A stretch of DNA of 64,000 nt from Flavobacterium sp. RSP15 (GTDB taxonomy: Bacteria; Bacteroidota; Bacteroidia; Flavobacteriales; Flavobacteriaceae), in assembly GCF_003968755.1 (NCBI RefSeq), contig NZ_RYDL01000014.1, positions 1-64,000 of the forward strand. Direction: 5' to 3'. Below are positions 54,104-63,666 of this stretch, piece after piece. The translations under genes were made by a program, and so were the position numbers. Each line of letters opens with the position of its first letter. The stretch's first letter is position 1. The notes under the pieces are model-generated. The model saw only the letters and a list, made by a program, of their open reading frames with translations. It made no database searches and was not told the origin of the DNA.

Positions 54104-54973
54104 ATGTCAAGCGAACAAACAGCGATCAAGGCAACTTATTTTAGCATTATAGGGAATACTTGCTTGGCTATTATCAAAGGATTAGCCGGTTTTTTCGGAA
54201 ATTCGTATGCACTAATTGCAGACGCAATTGAATCAACGACTGATATTTTTGCTTCTTTTTTGGTTTTGTTCGGAATTAAATATTCTAACAGGCCAGCGGA
54301 TAAAAATCATCCGTACGGACATGGTAAAGCAGAACCTTTGATTACCTTTCTGGTGGTAGGTTTTTTGATTACTTCGGCTACAATTATTGCCTATGAAAGT
54401 ATTGTAAATATTGGAACGCCACATCAATTACCAAAACCATGGACATTACTCGTTCTGGCTGCAATTATTATTTGGAAAGAATATTCGTTTCGACTGGTGA
54501 TGAAAAGAAGCATTCAAACCAATAGTTCCTCACTAAGAGCTGATGCCTGGCACCATCGCAGTGATGCCATAACTTCTGTGGCGGCATTTGTTGGAATTTC
54601 GATTGCCTTGATTTTAGGAAATGGTTACGAATCTGCGGATGATTGGGCTGCACTTTTTGCTTCGGGATTCATACTTTATAACAGTTACCTTATTTTTAGA
54701 CCCGCTTTGGGCGAAATAATGGACGAGCATTTATACGATGATTTAATAGCTCAAATCCGAATGGTTTCCATTCAGGTTGACGGAATTATCGATACCGAGA
54801 AATGTTTTATTCGAAAAGCCGGCATGCAATATCATGTAGATTTGCATGCTACGGTCGATTCTAATATTACCGTGAAAGAAGGACACGATCTGGCTCATAA
54901 ACTAAAGGACACTTTGCTAGAGGAAATTCCGGAATTGGGACAGGTGCTGATTCATGTGGAGCCAAATGATTAA
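54104..54973 (+). CDS. Cation diffusion facilitator family transporter
   Basis: A 289-residue CDF protein with about six membrane segments, metal-binding A-D-A-I-E-S-T-T-D near residue 39, H-P-Y-G-H-G-K near 69, and D-A-W-H-H-R-S-D-A near 147, plus the C-terminal cytoplasmic dimer domain. Such proteins export Zn, Co, Cd, Fe or Mn with proton exchange; the D-H pattern HHxxD points to Zn/Cd-type sites but does not prove it. Confidence 0.92.
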   Translation: MSSEQTAIKATYFSIIGNTCLAIIKGLAGFFGNSYALIADAIESTTDIFASFLVLFGIKYSNRPADKNHPYGHGKAEPLITFLVVGFLITSATIIAYESIVNIGTPHQLPKPWTLLVLAAIIIWKEYSFRLVMKRSIQTNSSSLRADAWHHRSDAITSVAAFVGISIALILGNGYESADDWAALFASGFILYNSYLIFRPALGEIMDEHLYDDLIAQIRMVSIQVDGIIDTEKCFIRKAGMQYHVDLHATVDSNITVKEGHDLAHKLKDTLLEEIPELGQVLIHVEPND

Positions 54974-54995
54974 TATTGTGGTGTATGTTAAAACT

Positions 54996-55033
54996 AAAAA
55001 AGACACCAAAACTATTTTCGAGTGCCTTTTTTT
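54996..55033. terminator. Terminator after the CDF gene
   Basis: AAAAAGACAC pairs with GTGCCTTTTT with one mismatch, flanked by A-rich and T-rich runs; it can serve both convergent genes. Confidence 0.55.
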
Positions 55034-55050
55034 AATTCGTTATGTTTTTG

Positions 55051-55073
55051 TCACATCGAGCGCAGTCGAGATG
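55051..55073. repeat. Short copy of a TCGAG-type palindromic repeat
   Basis: The 23-nt stretch contains CATCGAGCGCAGTCGAGATG, a near palindrome. It resembles the larger repeat at 60714-60865. Confidence 0.45.
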
Positions 55074-55119
55074 CCGTTATATTTTCCGACTGTACTGCAA
55101 CTGACAAATAGATTCTTTT

Positions 55120-57606
55120 TCACTCCAATATATTCAAAAATTTGAGCCCAAATACTACGCCGTCTCCTTGAAATCCATTTTGGTACGAACGAACATAATC
55201 GATACGGAGCATTTTAAATTTACCAAAACCTAAATTGTCTAACCCAACTGTAATTTCAGTATAAGGTTTGTTGTTTGGCGTAGACAGCGCGTGAGCACCC
55301 AGTGTCAAAGTTGATTTTAGTTTGTTCAATAAAGGTATTTTATTCATGATATAGCCTTTGTCGTTGTATTCCGAATGGGCTTCAAAATAGCTGTCGTTTG
55401 TACTATTTGAGTAATACGGCAGTAAGTTAAATACATTCAAATAGCGCGCTGACTGCCCAATGTGGGTTTGATTGCCATTAAAATGCTTGTAATCTATAAA
55501 AGCAATGTTATCTGCATTCAGAAACTTCCCCGCTTTTAGATTCAACCCTAAAACACCTTTATTTTTCAATGTCAAATCATACGTCAATCGGGTATTGAAA
55601 TGGTCAAACTCATACTTCTTTTCATTAGCCGCAATTGCTTTTTCATAGCCTAAATAAAGAGTTGGATATTTTTCATTTCGGATGTTAAATTTTCCATCGG
55701 GACGGGAGGAATATTTGTTTCCAAAATTGATTTTTGCCAGCAAATTAATTTTCGTTAAATGATGTTTTTCAAAACCGGGAGTGGTGAAATCATTTGGTGC
55801 CAACGGATTATTCGAAGTGTATAAATCGTCCTTGTTAAAAAAAGAAAAATCCGTATTGTTGTATAGTGGTTTGCGTTGCTGGTATTCTATCTTTCCATTT
55901 AGATTCACGCCATTTGCAACATCCTGGTTGTAGCCAATTGCCGCTGATTCCAGATTATACAACTTCATAAAATTGTTCTTGAATGCTAGGGAACTGATCG
56001 TGTTTATTACTTTACTGATGGGTTCATTCGGATTAAATTGCTTTACAGAACTGCCTCCTGTCATATATAAAGTGGCATAATTCTGATTGTTGAACCGGTG
56101 GATAAATTGTCCGGTGACACGCAAACGATCTTCGGCAAAACCGTAATTGAGTTTTGTACTTATGGAAGTGTAGATTCCTTTACTTTCCTGATTTTTCCAG
56201 TTGGTGTATTTAAATCCTGAGTCAAAATTATATCCTTGCACCGTATTGAAACTCAATGAACCAAGATTTAATAATCCTTCATAACTAAAACTGTATTTTT
56301 CGCTACTGTTTTTATAGGTGTAGCCGCTCAGTAGCTTCAAGATTTTGAACTTGTTCTCTTTTGTGTCTACTGAATCCAAGTATTTTTCGGAATTTCGGAC
56401 CTTGTAAATGCTGTCTTTTCTAATATAATCTGTGCTTTCTTCATTTGTTAACGGAATGGGTCTGTTGGTAGTCCAGAATAAGCTGTCTTTTTTATTGGCA
56501 TTTATTTCGATTCTCGTAATTTCATTTGTAAATGTTTTGGGTGCAAAAGCATTTATGAATTCATAATTGCTATACACGTAATTGTATTTTCCGGTAAATT
56601 TTATCCCAAAAGCACCTGCTGTGATTTCGAGACTTTGGGTATTTTTGGCCCAGATTTTATTGCTGTTGTTGTAACTGAAATTTTGTTTTAAGGTCATCAC
56701 ATCCAGAAATTCTTCTTTTATTCGGTAGCCTTTTATATCCAGATCAACGGCGTAAATCGCCCAGGAGTCTTCCACTATATAAATGTACCCTTCAAAAACG
56801 GGTTCACTGTCGCGCTTTGCAATCACTTTTATTTTGTTGATCATGTTTGTATTCTCGTCAAAAAAAGTGCTTTCTAAGGTGTAATTATAGTAGTTGAACG
56901 CGTTGTTCGCTATTGGAGAAATCATTTGGACACTAAAATCGATGGTGTTGTCATAAAAATCGTAGAATGAAGATGTAGCCGTATTGTAGCTGTAGCCATT
57001 GTCTCTGCCACTTACTTTTGAGGCCGTAACGACTTCTTTCAAGTTGTTGGGTTTCTCAAATGCTATTTTTGAAAACGTTTCAGATAAGGAAATAATTCCG
57101 GTTCCGGTAGAATCCAGTGCGCCATCAAGATCACCAATTTTTTGGCCTAATATTTTTTTTGGGGCATTTTTCAGTTTAAAAATACCGCGAGAATAAAAGT
57201 CAGCATTGAATCGATTTGTTTTTTTGGTGTTTTGTTTTCTGCTGGCAATGGCACTTTTTATTATCGCTAAAGCCGGATTATTTTTTTTGTTGATGATTAC
57301 TTCGTTCAGCGAGAAACTTTCTTCGATCATTTTGATGTGCAACGAATAAGGGAGTTTGTCTGTTTGTATAAGTACTTTCTGGGTTTTAAAACCTAAAAAT
57401 TGAAAGACAACTGTTTGTTTTTCCTTTTTCTTTAAGTTGAATTCATAGTTTCCTTGCTCGTTTGAAGTGGTTCCATTATAGGTGTCCTCCTGAAAAATAG
57501 TCACAAAAGGCAAGGGATTTCCTTTTTCGTCCGAAACGGTTCCTTTTATTTGTGCAGTACTGACAAATGAAACTAATAAAAGCAGTAGAAAGTAGTATTT
57601 TTTCAT
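55120..57606 (-). CDS. DUF5686 outer-membrane protein with carboxypeptidase-regulatory-like domain
   Basis: About 828 residues: signal peptide (M-K-K-Y-Y-F-L-L-L-L-L-V), CarbopepD_reg-like domain (I-K-G-T-V-S-D-E-K-G-N-P-L-P-F-V-T, to about 95), then the DUF5686 region with many beta strands and a barrel-like C-terminus ending in L-K-F-L-N-I-L-E. No TonB plug is seen. The function is unknown; the layout suggests a barrel in the outer membrane. The ATG at 57606 is chosen over a GTG at 57624. Confidence 0.85.
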   Translation of the reverse strand: MKKYYFLLLLLVSFVSTAQIKGTVSDEKGNPLPFVTIFQEDTYNGTTSNEQGNYEFNLKKKEKQTVVFQFLGFKTQKVLIQTDKLPYSLHIKMIEESFSLNEVIINKKNNPALAIIKSAIASRKQNTKKTNRFNADFYSRGIFKLKNAPKKILGQKIGDLDGALDSTGTGIISLSETFSKIAFEKPNNLKEVVTASKVSGRDNGYSYNTATSSFYDFYDNTIDFSVQMISPIANNAFNYYNYTLESTFFDENTNMINKIKVIAKRDSEPVFEGYIYIVEDSWAIYAVDLDIKGYRIKEEFLDVMTLKQNFSYNNSNKIWAKNTQSLEITAGAFGIKFTGKYNYVYSNYEFINAFAPKTFTNEITRIEINANKKDSLFWTTNRPIPLTNEESTDYIRKDSIYKVRNSEKYLDSVDTKENKFKILKLLSGYTYKNSSEKYSFSYEGLLNLGSLSFNTVQGYNFDSGFKYTNWKNQESKGIYTSISTKLNYGFAEDRLRVTGQFIHRFNNQNYATLYMTGGSSVKQFNPNEPISKVINTISSLAFKNNFMKLYNLESAAIGYNQDVANGVNLNGKIEYQQRKPLYNNTDFSFFNKDDLYTSNNPLAPNDFTTPGFEKHHLTKINLLAKINFGNKYSSRPDGKFNIRNEKYPTLYLGYEKAIAANEKKYEFDHFNTRLTYDLTLKNKGVLGLNLKAGKFLNADNIAFIDYKHFNGNQTHIGQSARYLNVFNLLPYYSNSTNDSYFEAHSEYNDKGYIMNKIPLLNKLKSTLTLGAHALSTPNNKPYTEITVGLDNLGFGKFKMLRIDYVRSYQNGFQGDGVVFGLKFLNILE

Positions 57607-57700
57607 GAAAGTTTTTTCTTTCACAAAAATAGAAGAAGTTACAAAAGAGCGTATTAATTATTTGTTAAAGATTTATCTAATTGCTTATTTTATTGTGATA

Positions 57701-58114
57701 CTACAAAAATGACTGAATTGCCAGCTCATAACTCTTTAAACCAAAACCCAGAATAACACCTTTGGCATTTCCAGAAATATAGGATTGATGTCTAAAACTT
57801 TCACGGAAAAACGTATTCGAAATATGAACTTCAACCACTGGAGTGGTGACGGCTTTTACAGCGTCGCCAATTCCTATGGAAGTATGTGTATACGCTCCGG
57901 CATTTAAGATAATGCCATCAAATGAAAAACCAAATTCCTGAATTTTATCAATTAATTCCCCTTCAATGTTACTTTGGAAATAAGTAAATGCTATTGCTGG
58001 GTATTTAATTTGTAAAGTAGTGAAATATTCTTCAAAAGTTTGATTTCCGTAAACTGAAGGCTCGCGTTGACCCAGAAGATTGAGGTTCGGTCCATTGATG
58101 ATACTAATTTTCAT
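57701..58114 (-). CDS. aroQ: 3-dehydroquinate dehydratase, type II
   Basis: A 137-residue type II enzyme of the shikimate pathway: G-P-N-L-N-L-L-G-Q-R-E (with the catalytic Tyr region P-S-V-Y-G), I-L-N-A-G-A-Y-T-H-T-S and V-E-V-H-I-S-N. It dehydrates 3-dehydroquinate. It lies upstream of, and in the same direction as, the DUF5686 gene, 94 nt apart. Confidence 0.95.
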   Translation of the reverse strand: MKISIINGPNLNLLGQREPSVYGNQTFEEYFTTLQIKYPAIAFTYFQSNIEGELIDKIQEFGFSFDGIILNAGAYTHTSIGIGDAVKAVTTPVVEVHISNTFFRESFRHQSYISGNAKGVILGFGLKSYELAIQSFL

Positions 58115-58220
58115 AAGTAGTTGCTATTTGTTTTTTATTTGAATATCGAATTCCCATGTGGCTTATCTGGTTTTCATTACATTACCGATATGCTCATTTC
58201 ATAATTCCAGTTTTTGGTAA

Positions 58221-58256
58221 AAATAAAAAAACCGTTCCACTTTATAGAACGGTTTT
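58221..58256 (-). terminator. Terminator of the outer-membrane barrel gene
   Basis: Stem AAACCGTTC/GAACGGTTT; T-rich on the minus strand. Confidence 0.85.
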
Positions 58257-58279
58257 AATAAATTTAATTTTTTATTTTT

Positions 58280-58843
58280 CTAGAATGTAAATCCTGCTGA
58301 AATTTGAAGAACAGAGTTCTTAACTTCTGCTTGTTTTGAAGCTTCAGTTAATCCTAACACATAACGACCTTGAAGGAAAATGTGTTTAGTTACATTTAGA
58401 GTTAAACCACCGGCTACTCCAAATTCAAAAGTTTCTGCATTTTTTACATCAAATTCATTTCTTTCACTCAATAGGAATGAAGCTTGTGGTCCAAGATCTA
58501 AACTGACTGTTTTGTTGAAATGAAATTTAGCCATAACAGGAATAGATAAATACCCTAATTCATTTTTGAACTCATCGACAGCATTTTTATACGTTGCTCC
58601 CTGAGTGGAATACAATAATTCGGGTTGTATCGAAAAACCATCTGTCAATTTAAGTTCAGCTACTAAACCCCCATGATAACTGGTAATCGCATCAGTGTTG
58701 TAATTATCACTGTTTACTGTGATATCAGTTCCTGATTGATTGGCGTAATTTAAACCCCCTTTAAACCCAAACTTGATCAATTGTGCTTGCATGTCTACTG
58801 ACGCGGCAAGAAGAACGACTGCAACTAGAATTATTTTTTTCAT
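58280..58843 (-). CDS. Outer-membrane beta-barrel protein (PorT/OmpW-like)
   Basis: A 187-residue protein with a signal peptide (M-K-K-I-I-L-V-A-V-V-L-L-A-A-S-V) and an eight-strand-type barrel (F-G-F-K-G-G-L-N-Y-A-N-Q-S, F-S-I-Q-P-E-L-L-Y-S), ending in Q-I-S-A-G-F-T-F. It belongs to the PF13568-like porin group common in Bacteroidetes. Role unknown. It is divergent from the next barrel gene. Confidence 0.87.
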   Translation of the reverse strand: MKKIILVAVVLLAASVDMQAQLIKFGFKGGLNYANQSGTDITVNSDNYNTDAITSYHGGLVAELKLTDGFSIQPELLYSTQGATYKNAVDEFKNELGYLSIPVMAKFHFNKTVSLDLGPQASFLLSERNEFDVKNAETFEFGVAGGLTLNVTKHIFLQGRYVLGLTEASKQAEVKNSVLQISAGFTF

Positions 58844-59153
58844 AATTTTTTTTTTAATTAATTTAATGAGAGCATGTATTATAAACTGTTTTGTTTGATT
58901 ATTATTGTTGTCTTCTCTCTAATCAAAAATTAGTCCACATTTTGTTAATAGGAATAATAGTTATTTTTTTTAATTATTATTCTTGGTTAGTTTGGATTAA
59001 AATGTTATAATTGAGTGCGTTGTGTATTTGTAAATTTATAATTATATTTTTTATGTGAAGAAAAATACTGTCAATTTTAAAAGTTAATTTGTAATAAAAA
59101 TCGTATAAATTATTTAGCGTTATCTACTTTCATTCCAATAAAAACAAATCAAC
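58844..59153. other. Divergent promoter region of two barrel genes
   Basis: 310 nt of very AT-rich DNA without a gene. It must hold both promoters, but no full -33/-7 pair could be picked out. Confidence 0.4.
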
Positions 59154-59690
59154 ATGAAAAAAATTATGCTGTGCGGTATTGCCTTTTTTGCTTTTTTAGT
59201 TGCTCAAGCTCAAGAAAATGAATTACAAATACAAGGAAATCAAGTTTCTAAAGGAAAATGGTTAATTGAAGCAAATACAGGTTTTGGGCAAAAGGTAGGC
59301 AATACTTCGTTGTACTTTAAAACATCTGATGGTGTTACCGCCTATAATATAGGGCTTGAAGGGGGTTATTTTATTAAAGATAACTTAGCAATTAAAGTGG
59401 GATTAGGTTATGGCGACGATGGTGTCAGTACTCTCACGGACCCAATTGCGTATAAATTAGGATTGAAGTATTATTTTAAAAGTAAAATTCCGGTCGAGAT
59501 TTCCTATAATGGTGTAGGCTTTGGCGATACAGATGCAAATCCTGCCTACATTGGTTTTCAAGCAGGGTACGCTTTTTTTCTTGGCAAAAATGTAAGTATG
59601 GAACCAGGTATTCGCTACAATAATGCGGTTAACAAATCGTTTTATGATTCAAATTTTCAATTTAATATGGGTTTTGCATTGCATTTCTAA
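59154..59690 (+). CDS. Outer-membrane beta-barrel protein
   Basis: A 178-residue protein: signal peptide to about A-Q-A-Q, then an OmpW/OmpX-like barrel (G-L-E-G-G-Y-F-I-K-D-N-L-A-I-K-V-G-L-G-Y) closing with M-G-F-A-L-H-F. Likely an outer-membrane barrel; function unknown. It differs clearly from its divergent neighbour. Confidence 0.83.
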   Translation: MKKIMLCGIAFFAFLVAQAQENELQIQGNQVSKGKWLIEANTGFGQKVGNTSLYFKTSDGVTAYNIGLEGGYFIKDNLAIKVGLGYGDDGVSTLTDPIAYKLGLKYYFKSKIPVEISYNGVGFGDTDANPAYIGFQAGYAFFLGKNVSMEPGIRYNNAVNKSFYDSNFQFNMGFALHF

Positions 59691-59764
59691 AGTTTGCATA
59701 GTTACATTCAAAAGCCTCTCAATTTGGAAGGTTTTGTAATGAATAAAAGTGTTACTTTGTGTTT

Positions 59765-60661
59765 ATGAATTGGAGTGCTTACATAAAAAGGTATCAATCG
59801 TACTTAAAAATTGAGCGCGGTTTGTCTCACAACACAATAGAAAATTATTCGTTTGATGTACAACGATTGTGTCTTTTTTTGACTGAAAATAAAATGGAAG
59901 TTTCACCCATTCAAATTGATGAAGAAATACTTCAACAGTTTATTTACAGTGTTTCAAAAGAAGTGAATCCCCGTTCACAAGCCCGAATTATCTCTGGTCT
60001 TAAAAGTTTTTTTGGTTATTTAATGTTTGAGGACTATCGAACAGATAATCCATTAGAACTTATAGAAACACCCAAAACGGGCAGAAAACTTCCAGATATT
60101 TTATCTGTTGATGAGATCGATACTCTTATTGCAGCCATTGATTTGACCTCTAATGAAGGGGAACGTAATCGCGCTATGATGGAAACCCTTTATGGTTGTG
60201 GGCTTCGGGTTTCGGAATTAGTGGCATTAAAAATGTCCGACTTGTTTTTTGAAGAGGGTTTTATAAAAGTTACCGGAAAAGGAAACAAACAGCGCTTTGT
60301 ACCCATTGGGGATTTAACTCAAAAATTCATCACTATCTACAGGGATACAAAAAGAAATCAACTGAATATAAAAAAAGGTTTTGAAGACACCTTGTTTTTA
60401 AATAGAAGGGGAAGCCAATTGACAAGAGCCATGATTTTTACGATAATCAAAAATTTAGCGTCAGTCATAGCGTTGCACAAAACAATTAGTCCACATACCC
60501 TGCGGCATTCTTTTGCCACTCACCTTTTAGAAAACGGGGCTGATTTGCGTGCAATACAATTGATGCTTGGTCATGAATCAATCACCACAACGGAAATATA
60601 CGTACACCTTGACAGAACATTTCTTACTCAGGTTCTTAATACTTTTCACCCAAGAAAGTAA
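59765..60661 (+). CDS. xerD: Site-specific tyrosine recombinase XerD
   Basis: A 298-residue Xer recombinase. Catalytic residues R148 (C-G-L-R-V-S-E-L), K172, H244 and R247 (P-H-T-L-R-H-S-F-A-T-H-L), H270 (L-G-H-E-S) and Y279 are all present. It is the better match to classical XerD of the two Xer genes here. The ATG at 59765 is preferred to a GTG at 59759. Confidence 0.92.
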   Translation: MNWSAYIKRYQSYLKIERGLSHNTIENYSFDVQRLCLFLTENKMEVSPIQIDEEILQQFIYSVSKEVNPRSQARIISGLKSFFGYLMFEDYRTDNPLELIETPKTGRKLPDILSVDEIDTLIAAIDLTSNEGERNRAMMETLYGCGLRVSELVALKMSDLFFEEGFIKVTGKGNKQRFVPIGDLTQKFITIYRDTKRNQLNIKKGFEDTLFLNRRGSQLTRAMIFTIIKNLASVIALHKTISPHTLRHSFATHLLENGADLRAIQLMLGHESITTTEIYVHLDRTFLTQVLNTFHPRK

Positions 60662-61065
60662 TATTTTTATTAGTTTAACCTGTTGAGTGTAATTAGTTTT
60701 TGATGGAAATTTTCGTCAGTTCGAGTGATCCCGCTTTTAGGCGGGATTATATCGAGAACTAGAAAATTAGTATTAAAAACGGTTCTCGATACACGTCACT
60801 TCGAGTGCGAAGCGTATCGAGAAGTTTTGTTGCGTTTTACTTTACAAAAAACACTCGAACTGACGTTTTAAACAATTGTACCCAACGGGTTAGTTTAGTT
60901 TAGTTGAAATTTTATAAAATTGATACTTTTTTTATGTTTGAATAAAAATAAAATCTAAATTATAATCGCATTTAAATGATATAAAAAGTAATTATGGTTT
61001 TTGATGTTTCCTAAAACGAAAATTACCAAGAGATAAATAATTTTTAAAAACCGCATTTTCAGTGC
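60662..61065. other. Non-coding region with a complex palindromic repeat
   Basis: No gene in the 459 nt between xerD and rny. The left third is a nested inverted repeat, listed separately; the rest is AT-rich without clear signals, up to the rny terminator. Confidence 0.6.
60714..60865. repeat. Nested inverted repeat (TCGAG-type palindromic element)
   Basis: Outer arms CGTCAGTTCGAGTG (60714-60727) and its exact complement (60852-60865). Inside: ATCCCGC/GCGGGAT (60728-60747), TATCGAGAAC (60750-60759) with GTTCTCGATA (60782-60791), and TTCTCGATAC (60783-60792) with GTATCGAGAA (60814-60823), so two hairpins compete. Similar sequences are, from memory, common between genes in Flavobacterium. Confidence 0.7.
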
Positions 61066-61099
61066 AAAAAAAAACTTCTCCGTATGGAGAAGTTTTTTT
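61066..61099 (-). terminator. Terminator of rny
   Basis: Stem AAACTTCTCC/GGAGAAGTTT with loop GTAT; long T-run on the minus strand. Confidence 0.88.
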
Positions 61100-61120
61100 G
61101 TTTCTTATAATGGGAATAAA

Positions 61121-62686
61121 TTATTTAGCAATATTCACAGCTCTTGTTTCCCGAATTACGGTTACTTTAACTTGGCCCGGATAGGTCATTTCTGTTTGAA
61201 TTTTTTGTGAAATATCAAAAGACAAGTTAGCCGCATTTTCATCCGAAACTTTTTCGCTCTCTACGATAACCCGAAGTTCTCTACCAGCTTGAATGGCATA
61301 AGCATTTTTCACACCGATAAAGCCGTACGCTACTTCCTCAAGATCTTTTAGACGTTGTATATAAGAATCCAAGACTTGTCTTCTTGCTCCTGGTCTTGCA
61401 CCTGAAATAGCATCACAAACCTGAATGATCGGGGATAGTAATGATTTCATCTCTATCTCGTCGTGGTGAGCACCAATGGCGTTACAAACCTCTTCTTTTT
61501 CACCGTATTTCTCAGCCCATTGCATTCCTAATAAAGCGTGTGGTAAATCACTTTCAGCATCTGGAACTTTACCAATATCGTGCAATAAACCAGCTCTTTT
61601 AGCCAGTTTTACGTTTAAGCCAAGTTCAGCTGCCATGATTCCACATAGTTTAGAAACTTCCCGGGAGTGTTGCAATAAATTTTGTCCGTAAGAAGAACGG
61701 TATTTCATGCGTCCTACTACTTTAATCAATTCAGGATGTAATCCGTGAATTCCTAAGTCTATAACGGTACGTTTACCCACTTCTATAATTTCATCGTCAA
61801 TTTGTTTGGCAGTTTTCGCTACTACTTCTTCAATACGAGCCGGGTGAATTCTTCCGTCAGTCACTAATTTATGTAGTGCCAAACGTGCAATTTCTCTTCG
61901 AACCGGATCAAAACAGGAAAGGATAATCGCCTCTGGGGTGTCATCTACAATGATTTCTACTCCTGTAGCTGCTTCCAATGCACGGATATTTCTACCTTCA
62001 CGACCTATGATTCGTCCTTTTACATCATCAGATTCAATGTTGAATACTGAAACGCAATTTTCTACTGCTTCTTCGGTTCCAACTCTTTGAATGGTGTTGA
62101 TGATTATTTTCTTAGCTTCTTGTTGTGCTGTAAGTTTCGCCTCTTCAATCGTGTCTTGTATGTGAGACATTGCTTTGCTTTTCGCCTCGGCTTTTAGTCC
62201 TTCGATCAATTGATTTTTCGCTTCCTCAGCGGATAAGCAGGAGATTACTTCCAATTGTTGCAATTGACTCTTATGAAGTTTGTCCACTTCAGCCTGTCTT
62301 TTGTCTAAAACGTCTATTTTAGAGTTGTATTCTACCGTTTTTGCTTCAAAATCATCATTTACTTTTTTAGCTTTTGATAATTCATTTGAAATTTGAGATT
62401 CTTTGTCCCGAACTCTTTTTTCTATTTCAGCGACTTTTTTATCACGAGAAAGGATCACTTGCTCATGTTCTGATTTTAATTCAATAAATTTTTCTTTCGC
62501 TTGAAGAATTTTATCCTTCTTTATATTTTCAGCTTCAAGATTGGCATCTTTAAGAATCGATGCGGCTTCTTTTTTTGAATTCTTAATCAAGTTAGAGATA
62601 TTGCTTTTTTCTATCATTTTTGCGATGGCAAAACCGCCTGCAATACCTATAATTCCCGTAATAATAATCGTTAATATGTTGTCCAT
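61121..62686 (-). CDS. rny: Ribonuclease Y
   Basis: A 521-residue RNase Y: one N-terminal membrane anchor ([16 protein letters not shown]), a long coiled coil (about 30-200), a KH domain with [12 protein letters not shown] near 228, and an HD domain with H-S-R-E-V, L-L-H-D-I-G-K near 366 and A-H-H-D-E-I. It starts mRNA decay at the membrane. It lies downstream of the 6S RNA and zapA. Confidence 0.96.
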   Translation of the reverse strand: MDNILTIIITGIIGIAGGFAIAKMIEKSNISNLIKNSKKEAASILKDANLEAENIKKDKILQAKEKFIELKSEHEQVILSRDKKVAEIEKRVRDKESQISNELSKAKKVNDDFEAKTVEYNSKIDVLDKRQAEVDKLHKSQLQQLEVISCLSAEEAKNQLIEGLKAEAKSKAMSHIQDTIEEAKLTAQQEAKKIIINTIQRVGTEEAVENCVSVFNIESDDVKGRIIGREGRNIRALEAATGVEIIVDDTPEAIILSCFDPVRREIARLALHKLVTDGRIHPARIEEVVAKTAKQIDDEIIEVGKRTVIDLGIHGLHPELIKVVGRMKYRSSYGQNLLQHSREVSKLCGIMAAELGLNVKLAKRAGLLHDIGKVPDAESDLPHALLGMQWAEKYGEKEEVCNAIGAHHDEIEMKSLLSPIIQVCDAISGARPGARRQVLDSYIQRLKDLEEVAYGFIGVKNAYAIQAGRELRVIVESEKVSDENAANLSFDISQKIQTEMTYPGQVKVTVIRETRAVNIAK

Positions 62687-62705
62687 GTTTGTTAAAATTT
62701 ATAAA

Positions 62706-62868
62706 TAAAAAAGCCTACATTAGTTGTGTTGAATAAACTCGGAAAGACAAGTTTTGAGCTAACTCACTGTTCAAGTTTCCTCGCCGGGGCGTGGCATGCT
62801 TTAGTAGTGATGATTTGCTCATTCTAAATTGTTAGTGTTGAGTTTACCAAATGTGAACTAATGTAGGC
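62706..62868 (-). ncRNA. ssrS: 6S RNA, flavobacterial type
   Basis: On the minus strand a transcript of about 165 nt is closed by a perfect 13-bp stem (62856-62868 with 62713-62725) and followed by TTTTTTATTT. Weaker pairing continues inward (GAGTTTA with TAAACTC), leaving a large, partly open centre, the shape of 6S RNA. It lies directly downstream of zapA, the same neighbour as ssrS of E. coli. 6S RNA binds RNA polymerase holoenzyme by mimicking an open promoter. Rfam has a 6S-Flavo family to which this is expected to belong. The exact ends are estimates. Confidence 0.75.
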
Positions 62869-62894
62869 AGTATCTTAGTTTTTGTAAAGAACGT

Positions 62895-63188
62895 TTATTT
62901 GTCGAGATATTGATCTAAAATCGCATTGATTTTTTTAATTCTTTCAATGGTTTCCTCTCCATCAATTGCATTATCAATTTGTTTTTGTTCCGTTTGTGAG
63001 GCAAATTGCAGGGCACACATTGCTAAAACATCCTGCTTATCACGTACGGCATAGTTTTCTTCAAATTGCTTTATCATTTTATCAATTTTTTTTGAAGCGC
63101 TTCTCAGTCCTTCTTCCTGCGAAAGATCAACCGTTAACGGGTAGACTCTGTCTGCAATTGATATTTTAATTTTAAGCTTTTCGTCCAT
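62895..63188 (-). CDS. zapA: Cell division protein ZapA
   Basis: A 97-residue ZapA: K-I-K-I-S-I-A-D-R-V-Y-P-L-T-V at the start, E-E-G-L-R-S-A-S-K-K-I-D near 28, and a C-terminal coiled coil. ZapA links FtsZ filaments at midcell. The start at 63188 is chosen over one at 63221 because it avoids overlap with the upstream gene and matches the family. It begins 8 nt after the coiled-coil protein gene. Confidence 0.92.
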   Translation of the reverse strand: MDEKLKIKISIADRVYPLTVDLSQEEGLRSASKKIDKMIKQFEENYAVRDKQDVLAMCALQFASQTEQKQIDNAIDGEETIERIKKINAILDQYLDK

Positions 63189-63196
63189 ATCTTTTA

Positions 63197-63487
63197 TTAG
63201 TCTGATAGCTGGGCTATACAATAATCAATTTCGCGAATTAATGAATTTATTTTAAACTTGGTATCTCTTTTATTATCGTCACTGCCTAGTAATGCATTCG
63301 CTACTTTGAGTGTTTCATACTGCGCTTTTAAGGCCTCAATCTGTTGTGATTGAGTTAGTATTATGGCTGCAGTTTTTGTTAATTCGTTTCTTAAATCTTG
63401 ATTGTTTTGTTCCAAACCTTTCATTTTTATGAAAAGTCTTTCAACTTTATTTTCAAGAGTATCAATAATTTCTGCAATTGCACTCAT
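63197..63487 (-). CDS. Small coiled-coil protein (possible ZapB-like division partner)
   Basis: A 96-residue protein that is almost entirely coiled coil (E-N-K-V-E-R-L-F-I-K-M-K-G-L-E-Q-N-N-Q-D-L) with a short C-terminal amphipathic helix. It is cotranscribed with zapA, 8 nt apart. Size, coiled coil and position resemble a ZapB-type ZapA partner, but there is no sequence proof. Confidence 0.75.
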   Translation of the reverse strand: MSAIAEIIDTLENKVERLFIKMKGLEQNNQDLRNELTKTAAIILTQSQQIEALKAQYETLKVANALLGSDDNKRDTKFKINSLIREIDYCIAQLSD

Positions 63488-63666
63488 TATATATTCTAAT
63501 TCATTACATAATCATACAAAGTTAGTATTCCTTTTTAATTTTGCAATATTTTATTATTTTTTTTGCATTTTTTTAGTTAAACAACAGTTAAACAAATGAT
63601 TAGTAACTGTTTTTTTTTAGAACTGTTTTTGCATACTTTTTTTTACCTTAGCAAAAATGTAAACAA

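Noticed and set aside
54954-55145. A 63-codon frame after the CDF gene
   Set aside because: It runs through a terminator and a palindromic repeat into the end of the convergent DUF5686 gene.
59691-59764. Strong terminator between the barrel gene and xerD
   Set aside because: AAAGCCT/AAGGTTTT pairing is short and interrupted, so the evidence is too weak for a call.
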